The position numbers were made by a program, and so were the translations under genes. The notes beneath the pieces were generated by a model. The model did no database searches. It was not told the DNA's origin and saw only the letters and a program-made list of their open reading frames with translations. Positions 44,694-52,960 of a stretch of 64,000 nt of DNA are shown here, in pieces. Every line of letters starts with the position of its first letter. Position 1 is the first letter of the stretch. The DNA is from Microbacterium ginsengisoli (lineage in GTDB: Bacteria; Actinomycetota; Actinomycetes; Actinomycetales; Microbacteriaceae), in assembly GCF_000956535.1 (NCBI RefSeq), contig NZ_JYIY01000075.1, forward strand, positions 62,001-126,000, read 5' to 3'.

Positions 44694-45712
44694 GAGGCAT
44701 CCGCCACGTCGACGAGCACCTTCATCGCAAGCCCCTGCTCGAGGTCGGCGATGGCGGCGGCGGTCTCGCTCAGCGGCACGATGCGCGTGATGAGCGCATC
44801 GGCGGGGATGTGGCCCTCGGCGAGGAGCTCGACCGCCGTCTCGAAGTCGGCGCGTTCGTACACGCGGGCGCCGACGATGGTCAGCTCCCGCCAGAACACC
44901 CGCTGCAGATCGATCTCACGCGGCACGCCGTGGATCGCGACGACGACGAGAGTTCCCCGCACCTTCGCGAGCGCCGTCGCCCCGCGCACGGCAGCCGCCG
45001 AACCTGAGACCTCGAAGACGACATCGGCGCCGGCGCCGCCCGTCCATTCCTCGATCCACGCGACCTGGTCCACGCTCGTCGGATCGAGGGTCGTGAATCC
45101 GAGCGAGGCGGCCTGCGCGCGACGACGCTCATCGAGCTCGACCAGCACGACCTCACCACCGAACCGGCGCGCCACCGTCGCGATGAGCGTTCCGATCGGC
45201 CCGCCGCCGATCACGACGGCCTTGTCGCCGTGCCGCAGACCCGACCGTCGCACGTCATGCACAGCGACGGCGGTCGGCTCGACGAGTGCGGCGTGGGTGA
45301 GCGGGAGTCCGTCGGGGAGGGCGACGAGGGTCTCCGCCGGAACGTTCCAGAACTCCTGCAGCGAGCCGGGGGAGTCGATGCCGATGAAGTCGAGGTTCTG
45401 GCAGATGTGGGAGTGACCCGCACGGCAGGCGGGGCAGGTGCCGTCCCACGAGAGCGGCATGACGGTCACGGGTGCGCCGATCCGCCATCCCGACACGCCC
45501 TCGCCGATGCGGGCTACCGTGCCGCTCATCTCGTGCCCGAAACTGAGAGGGGTCGTCACGCGGGAGTCCATGCTTCCGTGCACGACATGGAGGTCGGTGC
45601 CGCACAGCCCGGTGTACGCGACGGCGATCTGCACGTAGCCGCGCGGCGGCGGGGTGGGTTCGACATGGGCGACGGCGACGGTCGCGTCGCCGAGGTACTG
45701 CACTGTACGCAT
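44690..45712 (-). CDS. Zinc-dependent sugar/polyol dehydrogenase (threonine/idonate dehydrogenase-like)
   Basis: 340 residues, medium-chain dehydrogenase. Catalytic zinc: Cys in GLCGTDLHVVHG and His-Glu in FGHEMSG. The structural zinc loop WDGTCPACRAGHSHICQ shows three Cys plus His in place of four Cys. NAD motif GGGPIGTL, with Glu in VVLVELDE favouring NAD+. It likely oxidises a hexonate or hexose feeding the KduD-kinase-aldolase steps. GGAG precedes ATG 45712; divergent from the CUT1 importer. Confidence 0.9.
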   Translation of the reverse strand: MRTVQYLGDATVAVAHVEPTPPPRGYVQIAVAYTGLCGTDLHVVHGSMDSRVTTPLSFGHEMSGTVARIGEGVSGWRIGAPVTVMPLSWDGTCPACRAGHSHICQNLDFIGIDSPGSLQEFWNVPAETLVALPDGLPLTHAALVEPTAVAVHDVRRSGLRHGDKAVVIGGGPIGTLIATVARRFGGEVVLVELDERRRAQAASLGFTTLDPTSVDQVAWIEEWTGGAGADVVFEVSGSAAAVRGATALAKVRGTLVVVAIHGVPREIDLQRVFWRELTIVGARVYERADFETAVELLAEGHIPADALITRIVPLSETAAAIADLEQGLAMKVLVDVADAS

Positions 45713-45787
45713 GGCACTCCAAAGGTATGACGTAAGACGAATGTAACAGTCGATCCGGGCCGAGAACAGGGGTTCATTGCTAATAGG

Positions 45788-45801
45788 TCACATGTATGAT
45801 C
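45788..45801. promoter_or_regulatory. Shared operator-like site TCACATGTATGATC
   Basis: Matches TCACATGTTAGAAC at 59341-59354; both fit TCACATGTWWGAWC, and the context adds ATA six bases upstream and CT at the end. Here it lies 69 bases before the CUT1 binding-protein start and 76 bases before the divergent dehydrogenase start. Probable target of the FadR-type regulator at 49477-50247. Confidence 0.55.
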
Positions 45802-45869
45802 TAATCAACTCACCCGCCGGCCAGTCCGGCCGCGAGTCGTCAACGACGTCGACCAGAAAAGGACGAGCA

Positions 45870-47243
45870 ATGGCTCCACAGCAAAGACGCTTCACCCGCC
45901 TCTCCCGATCCGCCGCCCTCATCGCCACCGCCGCCACCGCACTGCTGGTGCTCTCCGCCTGCAGCGGATCCAGCACCGGCACGGCCACCGACAGCGGTCT
46001 CGGCTTCACGCCCGCCGACCAGGTCGCCGACAGTGCGATCACGGTGTGGGTGGATGCCGCGCGCGAGCCGGCGGTCGCCGCGTTCGAGAAGAAGTACCCG
46101 AACATCAAGGTCAACAAGGAGACCTACGACGGCAACGCCGGTGGGTCCGGGTCCTTCCAGACCAAGATCTCCCTCTTCGACCAGTCGGGGGAGGGCTGGC
46201 CCGACGTCGTCTGGTCGACCCAGACGAACGACGCCTCATGGGCATCGAAGGAGAACAACGGCCAGCAGGCCTTCGCGGCGCCCCTGAACAAGGGATGGTT
46301 CGACCAGAGCTTCCTCGACGGCTTCTCGAAGGGCGCGCTCGACCCGGTGACCGTCGACGGCACGGTGTACGGACTGCGCAACGACCTCGCACAGGTCGTC
46401 TTCTGGTACGACCAGTCGCTGTTCACCCAGTTCGGCTACCAGATCCCGCAGACGTGGGAGGACTACGCGGCCCTCAGCGACAAGCTCGCCGCCGAGCACC
46501 CGGGCTACATCCTCGGATCGGTCGGCGACTCGTTCGTCGGCACCTACGTGTACTACTACGGAGCCCAGGCGCCGATCTTCCAGTCGACCGCGTCGACCTT
46601 CTCGAGCAACTTCGACGACCCGAAGTCGCAGAAGATGACCGACCTGATCGACCACATGCTCAAGAACGGCACTCTCGTTCAGGACAGCGTCTTCAGCGCC
46701 GACTTCGTGAAGAAGTACCAGGGCAAGGTGCTCGGCATGCCCGGCCCGGTCTGGTACACCGGAGCGATCTTCCAGAGCAAGGACAGCCTGAACGTCCCCG
46801 CCGGCCAGATCGGCGCCGGAGTGCCGCTCCACTGGAACGGCGACTCGATCGGCACCGGCAACGTGGGCGGCGGCGTCTGGTACGCCTCCAGCCACACGAA
46901 GAACCTCGAGGCCGTCAAGACGTTCCTGCAGTTCGTGACGAGCGCCGACGAGTACCAGGTCGACCTCGCGCCGGGCTACCCCGCATACGCCTCGGCCGCG
47001 CAGAAGTGGATCGCCAAGCAGGCCAGCGGCGGCTACTTCGTCGGCGACTTCGAGAAGAACGTGACGGATGCCGCGGGCGAGATCTGGTCGGGCTGGGGCT
47101 ACCCCAGCTTCAGCCCCGAGACCGCGTATGCGAAGGTTGTCGTCCCGGGCCTCGCCGCGGGCAAGACCCTCGCCTCCCTCACCTCCGACTGGAAGACCGA
47201 GATGGTCAACGAGGCGAAGGTCCAGGGATACACGATCCAGTGA
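45870..47243 (+). CDS. Sugar-binding lipoprotein, CUT1 (family 1) type
   Basis: 457 residues. A basic N-terminus, hydrophobic core ALIATAATALLVLSA and lipobox LSAC (Cys near 31) anchor it outside the membrane. AITVWVDAAREPAVAAFEKKYPNIKVNKETY is the classical start of family-1 binding proteins, and GTVYGLRNDLAQVVFWYDQSLF marks the ligand cleft. AAAAGGA precedes ATG 45870. Followed by two permeases and a mutarotase gene, so an aldohexose such as L-fucose or L-rhamnose, or a glycoside of it, is the likely ligand. Confidence 0.92.
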   Translation: MAPQQRRFTRLSRSAALIATAATALLVLSACSGSSTGTATDSGLGFTPADQVADSAITVWVDAAREPAVAAFEKKYPNIKVNKETYDGNAGGSGSFQTKISLFDQSGEGWPDVVWSTQTNDASWASKENNGQQAFAAPLNKGWFDQSFLDGFSKGALDPVTVDGTVYGLRNDLAQVVFWYDQSLFTQFGYQIPQTWEDYAALSDKLAAEHPGYILGSVGDSFVGTYVYYYGAQAPIFQSTASTFSSNFDDPKSQKMTDLIDHMLKNGTLVQDSVFSADFVKKYQGKVLGMPGPVWYTGAIFQSKDSLNVPAGQIGAGVPLHWNGDSIGTGNVGGGVWYASSHTKNLEAVKTFLQFVTSADEYQVDLAPGYPAYASAAQKWIAKQASGGYFVGDFEKNVTDAAGEIWSGWGYPSFSPETAYAKVVVPGLAAGKTLASLTSDWKTEMVNEAKVQGYTIQ

Positions 47244-47289
47244 CAGCCCCGCACCGCAGCGGAAGGAACACATCATCACTGTCGACACG

Positions 47290-48216
47290 ATGACGGCGCC
47301 CGCCGTCGGCTCCTCACGGGGTCGGCGGCGGGACGCCGCCGCGCGGAGGAACCCCACCCGCGCCCAAGCCGTCATGGGGTACGCGTTCTCGAGCGGATAC
47401 AGCGTGCTGCTGCTTCTGTTCGGGGTCATCCCGGCCCTCTACGCCGTCTACCTGGCTTTCACCAAGAACGGCGCCTTCGTCGGCGTCGCCAACTTCGCGA
47501 AGGTGTTCGACGACTACCGTTTCTGGCCCGCCGTGCAGCACGTCGCGGTGTACCTCGTGATCTGGCTCGTGTTGCAGACCGTGTTCGTCGTCCTTCTCGC
47601 GCTGATCGTGCACGCGATCGGGGCGCGCTGGCTCTCCTCGACGGTGCGGTTCATCTACTACATCCCCGGCGCGCTCGCCGGGGCCTCGAGCGTGATGCTG
47701 TGGCTGTTCCTGCTCGACCCGACGGTGAGCCCGGTCTCGGGCGTGCTCAACATGCTGGGCCTGCAGTCCTTCGTGCAGACGGTGTCGCTGGAGAACCTGC
47801 CCGTCGTCTTCACCGTCATCGCGTTCTGGACCGGCGCCGGCGGATGGATCGTCATCATGTACGGCGCGCTCAACAACATCCCGGTGGAGGTCATGGAGGC
47901 CGCCCGCATCGACGGCGCCGGTGCCGTCAAGACCGCCTGGTACATCCAGCTGCCCCTCATGAAGAAGTGGATCTCCTACATGGGGATCATGTCCCTCGCC
48001 GCCGGAACGCAGCTGTTCGTCGAACCCCGCGTGCTCTCGCAGGCGTCGAAGGGTGTCGTCCCGCCGGACTATTCGCTCAACCAGCTCGCCTATCTCTTCG
48101 CCTTCAAGCAGAACGACTTCAACGGCTCCGCCGCGATCTCGCTCATGCTGCTCGTCGTGGCGCTCGGACTCGCCACCTTCTTCGTCTTCCGGGGTGGTCT
48201 CTTTGAGCGTGATTGA
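47290..48216 (+). CDS. Sugar ABC permease, CUT1 MalF type
   Basis: 308 residues, six main transmembrane helices. The EAA loop reads MEAARIDGAGAVKTAWYIQLPLM (near 195-217), the contact for the ATPase. The start is uncertain: ATG 47290 is 22 bases after GGAAGGA (47261-47267), whereas in-frame ATC 47275 has ideal spacing (see findings). Stop lies 14 bases inside the next permease gene. Confidence 0.9.
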   Translation: MTAPAVGSSRGRRRDAAARRNPTRAQAVMGYAFSSGYSVLLLLFGVIPALYAVYLAFTKNGAFVGVANFAKVFDDYRFWPAVQHVAVYLVIWLVLQTVFVVLLALIVHAIGARWLSSTVRFIYYIPGALAGASSVMLWLFLLDPTVSPVSGVLNMLGLQSFVQTVSLENLPVVFTVIAFWTGAGGWIVIMYGALNNIPVEVMEAARIDGAGAVKTAWYIQLPLMKKWISYMGIMSLAAGTQLFVEPRVLSQASKGVVPPDYSLNQLAYLFAFKQNDFNGSAAISLMLLVVALGLATFFVFRGGLFERD

Positions 48217-49144
48217 CATCGACGTGCGTGAACCGCTCACGACGACCGAGCCGCACGCCGTGCGCGGCACCGGCTTCGCGCCGGGACGCTGGGTCGGGCG
48301 GGTGCTCGCCCTCGTCGTGGCCGCGTTCTTCGTCGTGTTCTTCGCCCTGCCGCTCGTCTGGCTGCTGCTGGCCCCGACGAAGGACGCCCGGCAGCTGCTG
48401 GTCGACAACCCGTTCAGCATCGGGTCCCTCGACGCGCTCGCAACCAACTGGCACAACCTGATGACCTTCCAGAACGGCATCGTCTGGACGTGGCTCGGCA
48501 ACTCGGTGCTCTACAGCGGTGTCGCCCTCGTGATCACCCTCGCCGTGAGCATCCCCGCCGGCTACGCCCTCGCGCTGACGGAGTTCCGGCTGCGCCGGGC
48601 GCTGCTCGCCGTGACCCTCGTGGTCATGCTCATCCCCAGCACCGCGCTCGTCCTCCCGGTGTTCCTCGAGCTCAGCGCGGTGAAGCTGGTCGGAACCCCC
48701 TTGGCGGTCATCCTGCCCTTCTCCTTCTTCCCGTTCGGGGTCTATCTGACGTACATCTACTTCTCGACGAGCGTCTCGCGCGACCTCCTCAACGCGGCGC
48801 GCATCGACGGTGCGGGCGAGTTCCGGGTGTTCTGGTCGGTGGCGATGCCGCTCGCGACACCGGTGATCGCGCTCGTCGGCTTCTTCAACCTCGTCGGCAA
48901 CTGGAACAACTACTTCCTGCCGTTCGTCATGGCGCCCGGCCGCAAGTCGCCCATCCAGGTGGGCCTGGCCGAACTGCTCTCGAACGTGCCGCTGTTCAAC
49001 CCGACCTCGGCGGGGTCGGTGACGATCGACATGCCGACGCTCGCCCTCGCGACGCTGCTGTCCGTCGCCCCTGTGCTCATCATCTTCCTGTTCTCCCAGC
49101 GGTTCCTGGTCACGGGAATGACCGCGGGCGGCACCAAGGAGTGA
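48203..49144 (+). CDS. Sugar ABC permease, CUT1 MalG type
   Basis: 313 residues, six transmembrane helices with EAA loop LNAARIDGAGEFRVFWSVAMPLATP. TTG at 48203, after GGGTGG, gives a 14-base overlap with the first permease; GTG 48209 is an alternative. It partners with 47290-48216. No ATPase gene lies in this cluster, so a shared MsmK/UgpC-like ATPase encoded elsewhere must energise it. The stop overlaps the mutarotase start (GTGA). Confidence 0.9.
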   Translation: MSVIDIDVREPLTTTEPHAVRGTGFAPGRWVGRVLALVVAAFFVVFFALPLVWLLLAPTKDARQLLVDNPFSIGSLDALATNWHNLMTFQNGIVWTWLGNSVLYSGVALVITLAVSIPAGYALALTEFRLRRALLAVTLVVMLIPSTALVLPVFLELSAVKLVGTPLAVILPFSFFPFGVYLTYIYFSTSVSRDLLNAARIDGAGEFRVFWSVAMPLATPVIALVGFFNLVGNWNNYFLPFVMAPGRKSPIQVGLAELLSNVPLFNPTSAGSVTIDMPTLALATLLSVAPVLIIFLFSQRFLVTGMTAGGTKE

Positions 49145-49470
49145 GCGTGCGCCGTTTCGGCATGGTGGCCCGCACCGCCCCGGAGAGGCGTGAGGAGTAC
49201 CTCGCGCTGCACCGGGCGGTGTGGCCCGGGGTGGAGGCCACCATCACGGCCTGCGGCATCCGCAACTTCACGATCTTCGTGACCGGCGACGTGCTGTTCG
49301 GCTACTACGAGTACATCGGCGACGACTACGCCGCCGACCAGCGGCGGATGGCCGCCGATCCCGTCACCCAGGAATGGTGGGCGCGCACCGGGCCGTGCCA
49401 GCGTCCGTTCGACGAGTCGTCGGGCGCCGCCAACTGGGTCGAGCTCGACGAGGCGTGGCACCTCGACTGA
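49141..49470 (+). CDS. rhaM: L-rhamnose/L-fucose mutarotase family protein
   Basis: 109 residues, dimeric ferredoxin-like barrel (RhaM, COG3254 type). The catalytic His is in LHRAVWPGVEA, with the Tyr pair in GYYEYIGDDY and Trp-Trp in TQEWWARTGPCQRPF. It speeds exchange of the anomers after uptake. GTG 49141 overlaps the permease stop. Members of this family act on L-rhamnose and, in L-fucose gene clusters, on L-fucose; the neighbouring oxidative enzymes favour L-fucose or D-arabinose here. Confidence 0.88.
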   Translation: MSVRRFGMVARTAPERREEYLALHRAVWPGVEATITACGIRNFTIFVTGDVLFGYYEYIGDDYAADQRRMAADPVTQEWWARTGPCQRPFDESSGAANWVELDEAWHLD

Positions 49471-49476
49471 CGCCCG

Positions 49477-50247
49477 TCACGACGGATCGCGCCGCGTCGG
49501 GAGGCGACGACGCTGCCAGGCGTCGACGATGTGGGAGCGCATCGCGGAGGCCGCGGCATCCGCATCGCCTGCGACGATCGCGTCGTAGATGCGGCGGTGC
49601 TCGTCGAGCGTGAGACGGAACGCCTCGTCGGTCTGGTTCTGCACGAACCGCGAGCTGGAGCGAGCCCGCTGGAACAGGATCTGCGTGATGTTGCTGGCGA
49701 GCTGGTTGCCCGAGAGCTCCATGAGCAGGAAGTGGAAGTCGGCGTCGGCCTGCGCGTAGGCGTCGACGTCGTGGATCGACTCCTCCATGTGCGCCAGCGC
49801 CGCCTCGACACGGGCGAGCTCGTCATCGGTGCGCCGCTCGGCGGTCGCAGCGGACATCGCGCCCTCGAGGGCCGAGCGCACGACGGCGAGCTCATCGAGC
49901 ACACCGAGCGAATCGTCGTTCTCGACCATCACCGACAGCACCACCGGATCGAGCACGTTCCACGAGGTGGGGGGTTGCACGGTCGTGCCGCGACCGGGCG
50001 CGACCGAGACGAGCCCCTTCTCCTCGACGCGCTTCACCGACTCGCGGATGACCGTGCGGCTGACCCCGAAGTGCTGCGCCAGGCGCTCCTCCGGGGGCAG
50101 CGTCTCGCCGGGGGCGACCTCGCCGTTGATGACGACGCCGACGAGGTCGCGCACCACGGCGACGCCCAGACGGGCCGCGGGCAGGCGCGCGGGCGCGGAG
50201 CCGAACACGCTCGACGTCGCGCCGGAGGCGGGGCGGTCGAGGGTCAT
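49477..50247 (-). CDS. GntR-family regulator, FadR/FCD type
   Basis: 256 residues. Winged helix at about 25-90 (VVRDLVGVVINGEVAPGETLPPEERLAQHFGVSRTVIRESVKRVEEKGLV), then an all-helical FCD domain. Metal-ligand positions are visible: Asp and His in AQADADFHFLLMELSGN and EHRRIYDAIVAGDADAA, His in MRSHIVDA. It is the last gene of the nine-gene minus-strand operon (ATGA overlap with the aldehyde dehydrogenase). TACACT six bases before ATG 50247 also gives it a private leaderless promoter. Likely represses the sugar-acid operons through the TCACATGTWWGAWC sites. Confidence 0.9.
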   Translation of the reverse strand: MTLDRPASGATSSVFGSAPARLPAARLGVAVVRDLVGVVINGEVAPGETLPPEERLAQHFGVSRTVIRESVKRVEEKGLVSVAPGRGTTVQPPTSWNVLDPVVLSVMVENDDSLGVLDELAVVRSALEGAMSAATAERRTDDELARVEAALAHMEESIHDVDAYAQADADFHFLLMELSGNQLASNITQILFQRARSSSRFVQNQTDEAFRLTLDEHRRIYDAIVAGDADAAASAMRSHIVDAWQRRRLPTRRDPS

Positions 50248-51755
50248 GCGCCCAGTGTAGCCAGGCGCAGAATTCCGTCCACGCGACGCGGCACGCTCGT
50301 CGTGGCGTCGCGCAGCTCGATCGGCAGCAGCGCCTCCGGGGCGTCCTGCCAGGCGAACGGGCGCAGGAACCGCCGGATCGCCGTCACGCCGACCGAGGTG
50401 TGGAGCGTGTTGGTCGCCGGCCACGGGCCACCGTGGTGCTGACCCCACGAGACGCGCACGCCCGTCGGGTAGCCGTTGAACACGAGCCGGCCGACGCGCC
50501 GGGAGAGGTCGTCGACGAGGGGGCCCGCCGCGTCGAGCTCGTCGGGCTGCGCGTGGACAGTCGCAGTGAGAGAGTCGGGCACGGCGTCCAGGGCGGCGAG
50601 CACGTCGTCGAGCGTGTCGTACCGCACCACCACGACGAGCGGGCCGAACGCCTCCTCGGTCGCCGCCGGGGTGAGTTGCGCGGCATCGATCTCCAGCACG
50701 GCCGGGGTCGCGGTGAAACCGGTGTCGCCCACCCGCGCCGGCACCAGGGCGTGCGCGCCGCCCGCGCTGACGAGCGCGTGCTCGATGCGGAACAGCGAGG
50801 CGTGGATGCCGCCGTTGAGCAGCGGCTGGGCCGCGGCATCCTTCGCGAGGCGCACGATCTCGTCGACGACCGCGTCGCCGTCCCGCGGGATGAAGACGAC
50901 GCCGGGCTTCGTGCACAGCTGACCCGCCGAGCCGGTCACCGAGGCGAAGAGTCCGGCGGCGATGTCGGCCCCCCGCGCCGTCACCGCGCCCGGGGTGACG
51001 ATCAGCGGGTTCAGGCTGCTGAGCTCGCCGTAGAACGGGATCGGGTTCTCGCGGGACTCGATGATCTCCCGCAGGATGCGTCCGGTGTGGAGCGAGCCGG
51101 TGAACCCGACCGCGGCGACCCGGGGATGTGCGACGAGCGCGGCGCCGGCCTGCTGGCCGTAGACGATGCCGAGCACGCCGTCGGGCGCGCCCGCCGCGCG
51201 GGCCGCCGCCTCGAGCGCCGCGAACGAGCGCGCCGAGGTGAGGGGGTGGGACGAATGCGCCTTCACGACGACGGGGTTGCCCGCCGCGAGAGCAGATGCC
51301 GTGTCGCCGCCGAGCACGGAGAACGCGAACGGGAAGTTGCTCGAGCCGAACACCGCGATCGGGCCGATCGGCACGAGCATGCGGCGGATGTCGGGACCGG
51401 GACCCATGGGCGTGTCACCCGCGTGGTCGATGACCGCCTCGAGGTAGCCGCCTTCGTCGACGGCATCGGCGAACAACCGGAACTGGAACGCCGATCGGGT
51501 CAGCTCGCCGTTCAGACGCGGCTCAGCGAGTCCGGTCTCTGCCGCCGCAATCGCGACGAGTGCGTCCCGGTCGGCCTCGATCTCGTCGGCGATGCGACGC
51601 AGCAGCGCTGCCCGGGCGGCCCGGGGCATCCGTCTGAGCTCGTCGGCGGCGGATGCCGCAGCCGTCGCGATGCTGTCGACCTGAGCATCCGAGGTGGCCT
51701 CGAGGGCCGTCGGGGACGCGACGCCGGTGCGCGGATCGGTGGAGGTCAGGGTCAT
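50244..51755 (-). CDS. Aldehyde dehydrogenase, 2,5-dioxovalerate (ketoglutarate semialdehyde) dehydrogenase type
   Basis: 503 residues. Cofactor loop AVGFTGSLHTGRIL, general base Glu in IPFYGELSSLNP and nucleophile Cys in TGSAGQLCTKPG. The GGHYGG-like substrate region and C-terminal AIRRFLRPFAWQDAPEALLP are typical of type III ketoglutarate-semialdehyde dehydrogenases. It would turn the product of the FAH-family dehydratase encoded just upstream into 2-oxoglutarate, completing a Weimberg-type pentonate route. Starts overlap on both sides (ATGA). Confidence 0.88.
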   Translation of the reverse strand: MTLTSTDPRTGVASPTALEATSDAQVDSIATAAASAADELRRMPRAARAALLRRIADEIEADRDALVAIAAAETGLAEPRLNGELTRSAFQFRLFADAVDEGGYLEAVIDHAGDTPMGPGPDIRRMLVPIGPIAVFGSSNFPFAFSVLGGDTASALAAGNPVVVKAHSSHPLTSARSFAALEAAARAAGAPDGVLGIVYGQQAGAALVAHPRVAAVGFTGSLHTGRILREIIESRENPIPFYGELSSLNPLIVTPGAVTARGADIAAGLFASVTGSAGQLCTKPGVVFIPRDGDAVVDEIVRLAKDAAAQPLLNGGIHASLFRIEHALVSAGGAHALVPARVGDTGFTATPAVLEIDAAQLTPAATEEAFGPLVVVVRYDTLDDVLAALDAVPDSLTATVHAQPDELDAAGPLVDDLSRRVGRLVFNGYPTGVRVSWGQHHGGPWPATNTLHTSVGVTAIRRFLRPFAWQDAPEALLPIELRDATTSVPRRVDGILRLATLGA

Positions 51756-52960
51756 CGGGATGCTCCGTCCGTCAGGAGGCCGCGCCGCGCGAGCGAGGCG
51801 AACAGGTCGTGCAGGCCGAAGGCCCACGGCTCGACCGTCTCGGCATGGCGCACGCGGTTGACGAGCGTGCCGAGCGCCGGCGAGCCGATGCGCACGACGT
51901 CGTCGGGGTGGTGGGTGAATCCGAGCCCGGGGGCGTCCCGATCCTGCACCGGGGCGAACATCGTGCCGAGGTAGAGCACGAAACCGTCGGGATAGCGGTG
52001 CTTCGGACCGATCGTCTGGGCGACGAGGTCGACGGGGTCGCGGCTGATGAGAGCGAGCGGCGACTCGGCCACCATCGTGAACCCGTCGGCGCCGACGACC
52101 TCGAGCGTCACGGTCTGCGCACGCAGCGCGTCGAGGGTGAAGCGCCCGTCGAGCAGGCGTACGAACGGGCCGACGGAGGCGGATGCGTTGTTGTCCTTCG
52201 CCTGCCCGAGCAGCAGGGCGCTGCGCCCTTCGATGTCGCGCAGGTTCACGTCGTTGCCGAGCGTCGCCCCGACGATCTCTCCGCGCGAGGACACGACCAG
52301 CACCACCTCGGGCTCCGGGTTGTTCCACGCCGAGTCGCTGCGCACTCCCACATCGGTGGCGGCGCCGACCGTCGCGAGCACAGGAGCCTTGGTGAACACC
52401 TCGGCGTCCGGGCCGATGCCCACCTCGAGGTACTGGCTCCACAGTCCGCGCTCGACGAGCAGGTGCTTGAGCGCCATCGCCTCGGGCGACCCGGGGACGA
52501 GCGACTGCAGGTCGTCGCCGAGCGTGCCGAGCACCTCGTCCCGGATGTCGGCGGCGAGGTCGAGGTCGCCGTGCGCGCGCTCCTCGATGATGCGCTCGAG
52601 CATCGAGACCGGGAACGTCACCCCCGCCGCCTTGACGACGTGCAGGTCGATCGGGGAGAGGAGCCACGGATGCCGCGGGTGGCGCGCCTCGACGGGCGTG
52701 TTCGCGATCACGGCGTCCACGGAGCCGAGCCGCCGGCCGGAGGCGGCGCGCACGGCGGCCGCCGGCGTGGCGCTCTCGGTGAGCGCGCGCATCGTCGGGA
52801 AGCTCGCGCTGAGGTCGATCACGTCGTCGCCGCGCACGGCCACGACCGACGGACCTTCGGCCGCGGGGTCCCAGACCCGTCCGACCAGCAGGGCGTCGGC
52901 GGCATCTGTCGGGAGGGCGGCGGTCGCGCCGCCGTGCCACGTCGTTGTCATCCCGTTCAC
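51752..52960 (-). CDS. FAH-family protein, 2-keto-3-deoxy-D-arabinonate dehydratase-like
   Basis: 402 residues, longer than simple FAH hydrolases and similar to the 2-keto-3-deoxypentonate dehydratase (AraD1/KdaD) group. Metal-binding region NNPEPEVVLVVSSRGEIVGATLGNDVNLRDIEG supplies the acidic ligands; FPVSMLERIIEERAHGD and GLGFTHHPDDVVRI are family-like. It would dehydrate a 2-keto-3-deoxypentonate to 2-oxoglutarate semialdehyde, the substrate of the next gene's product. GTG 52960 overlaps the hydratase stop; ATG 52951 is an alternative with a weaker ribosome site. Confidence 0.83.
   Translation of the reverse strand: MNGMTTTWHGGATAALPTDAADALLVGRVWDPAAEGPSVVAVRGDDVIDLSASFPTMRALTESATPAAAVRAASGRRLGSVDAVIANTPVEARHPRHPWLLSPIDLHVVKAAGVTFPVSMLERIIEERAHGDLDLAADIRDEVLGTLGDDLQSLVPGSPEAMALKHLLVERGLWSQYLEVGIGPDAEVFTKAPVLATVGAATDVGVRSDSAWNNPEPEVVLVVSSRGEIVGATLGNDVNLRDIEGRSALLLGQAKDNNASASVGPFVRLLDGRFTLDALRAQTVTLEVVGADGFTMVAESPLALISRDPVDLVAQTIGPKHRYPDGFVLYLGTMFAPVQDRDAPGLGFTHHPDDVVRIGSPALGTLVNRVRHAETVEPWAFGLHDLFASLARRGLLTDGASR

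Noticed and set aside
44690..45712. Threonine dehydrogenase in amino-acid metabolism
   Set aside because: Sequence is of that broad family, but the operon (KduD, KDPG aldolase, KDG kinase) and divergent sugar importer point to sugar or sugar-acid oxidation.
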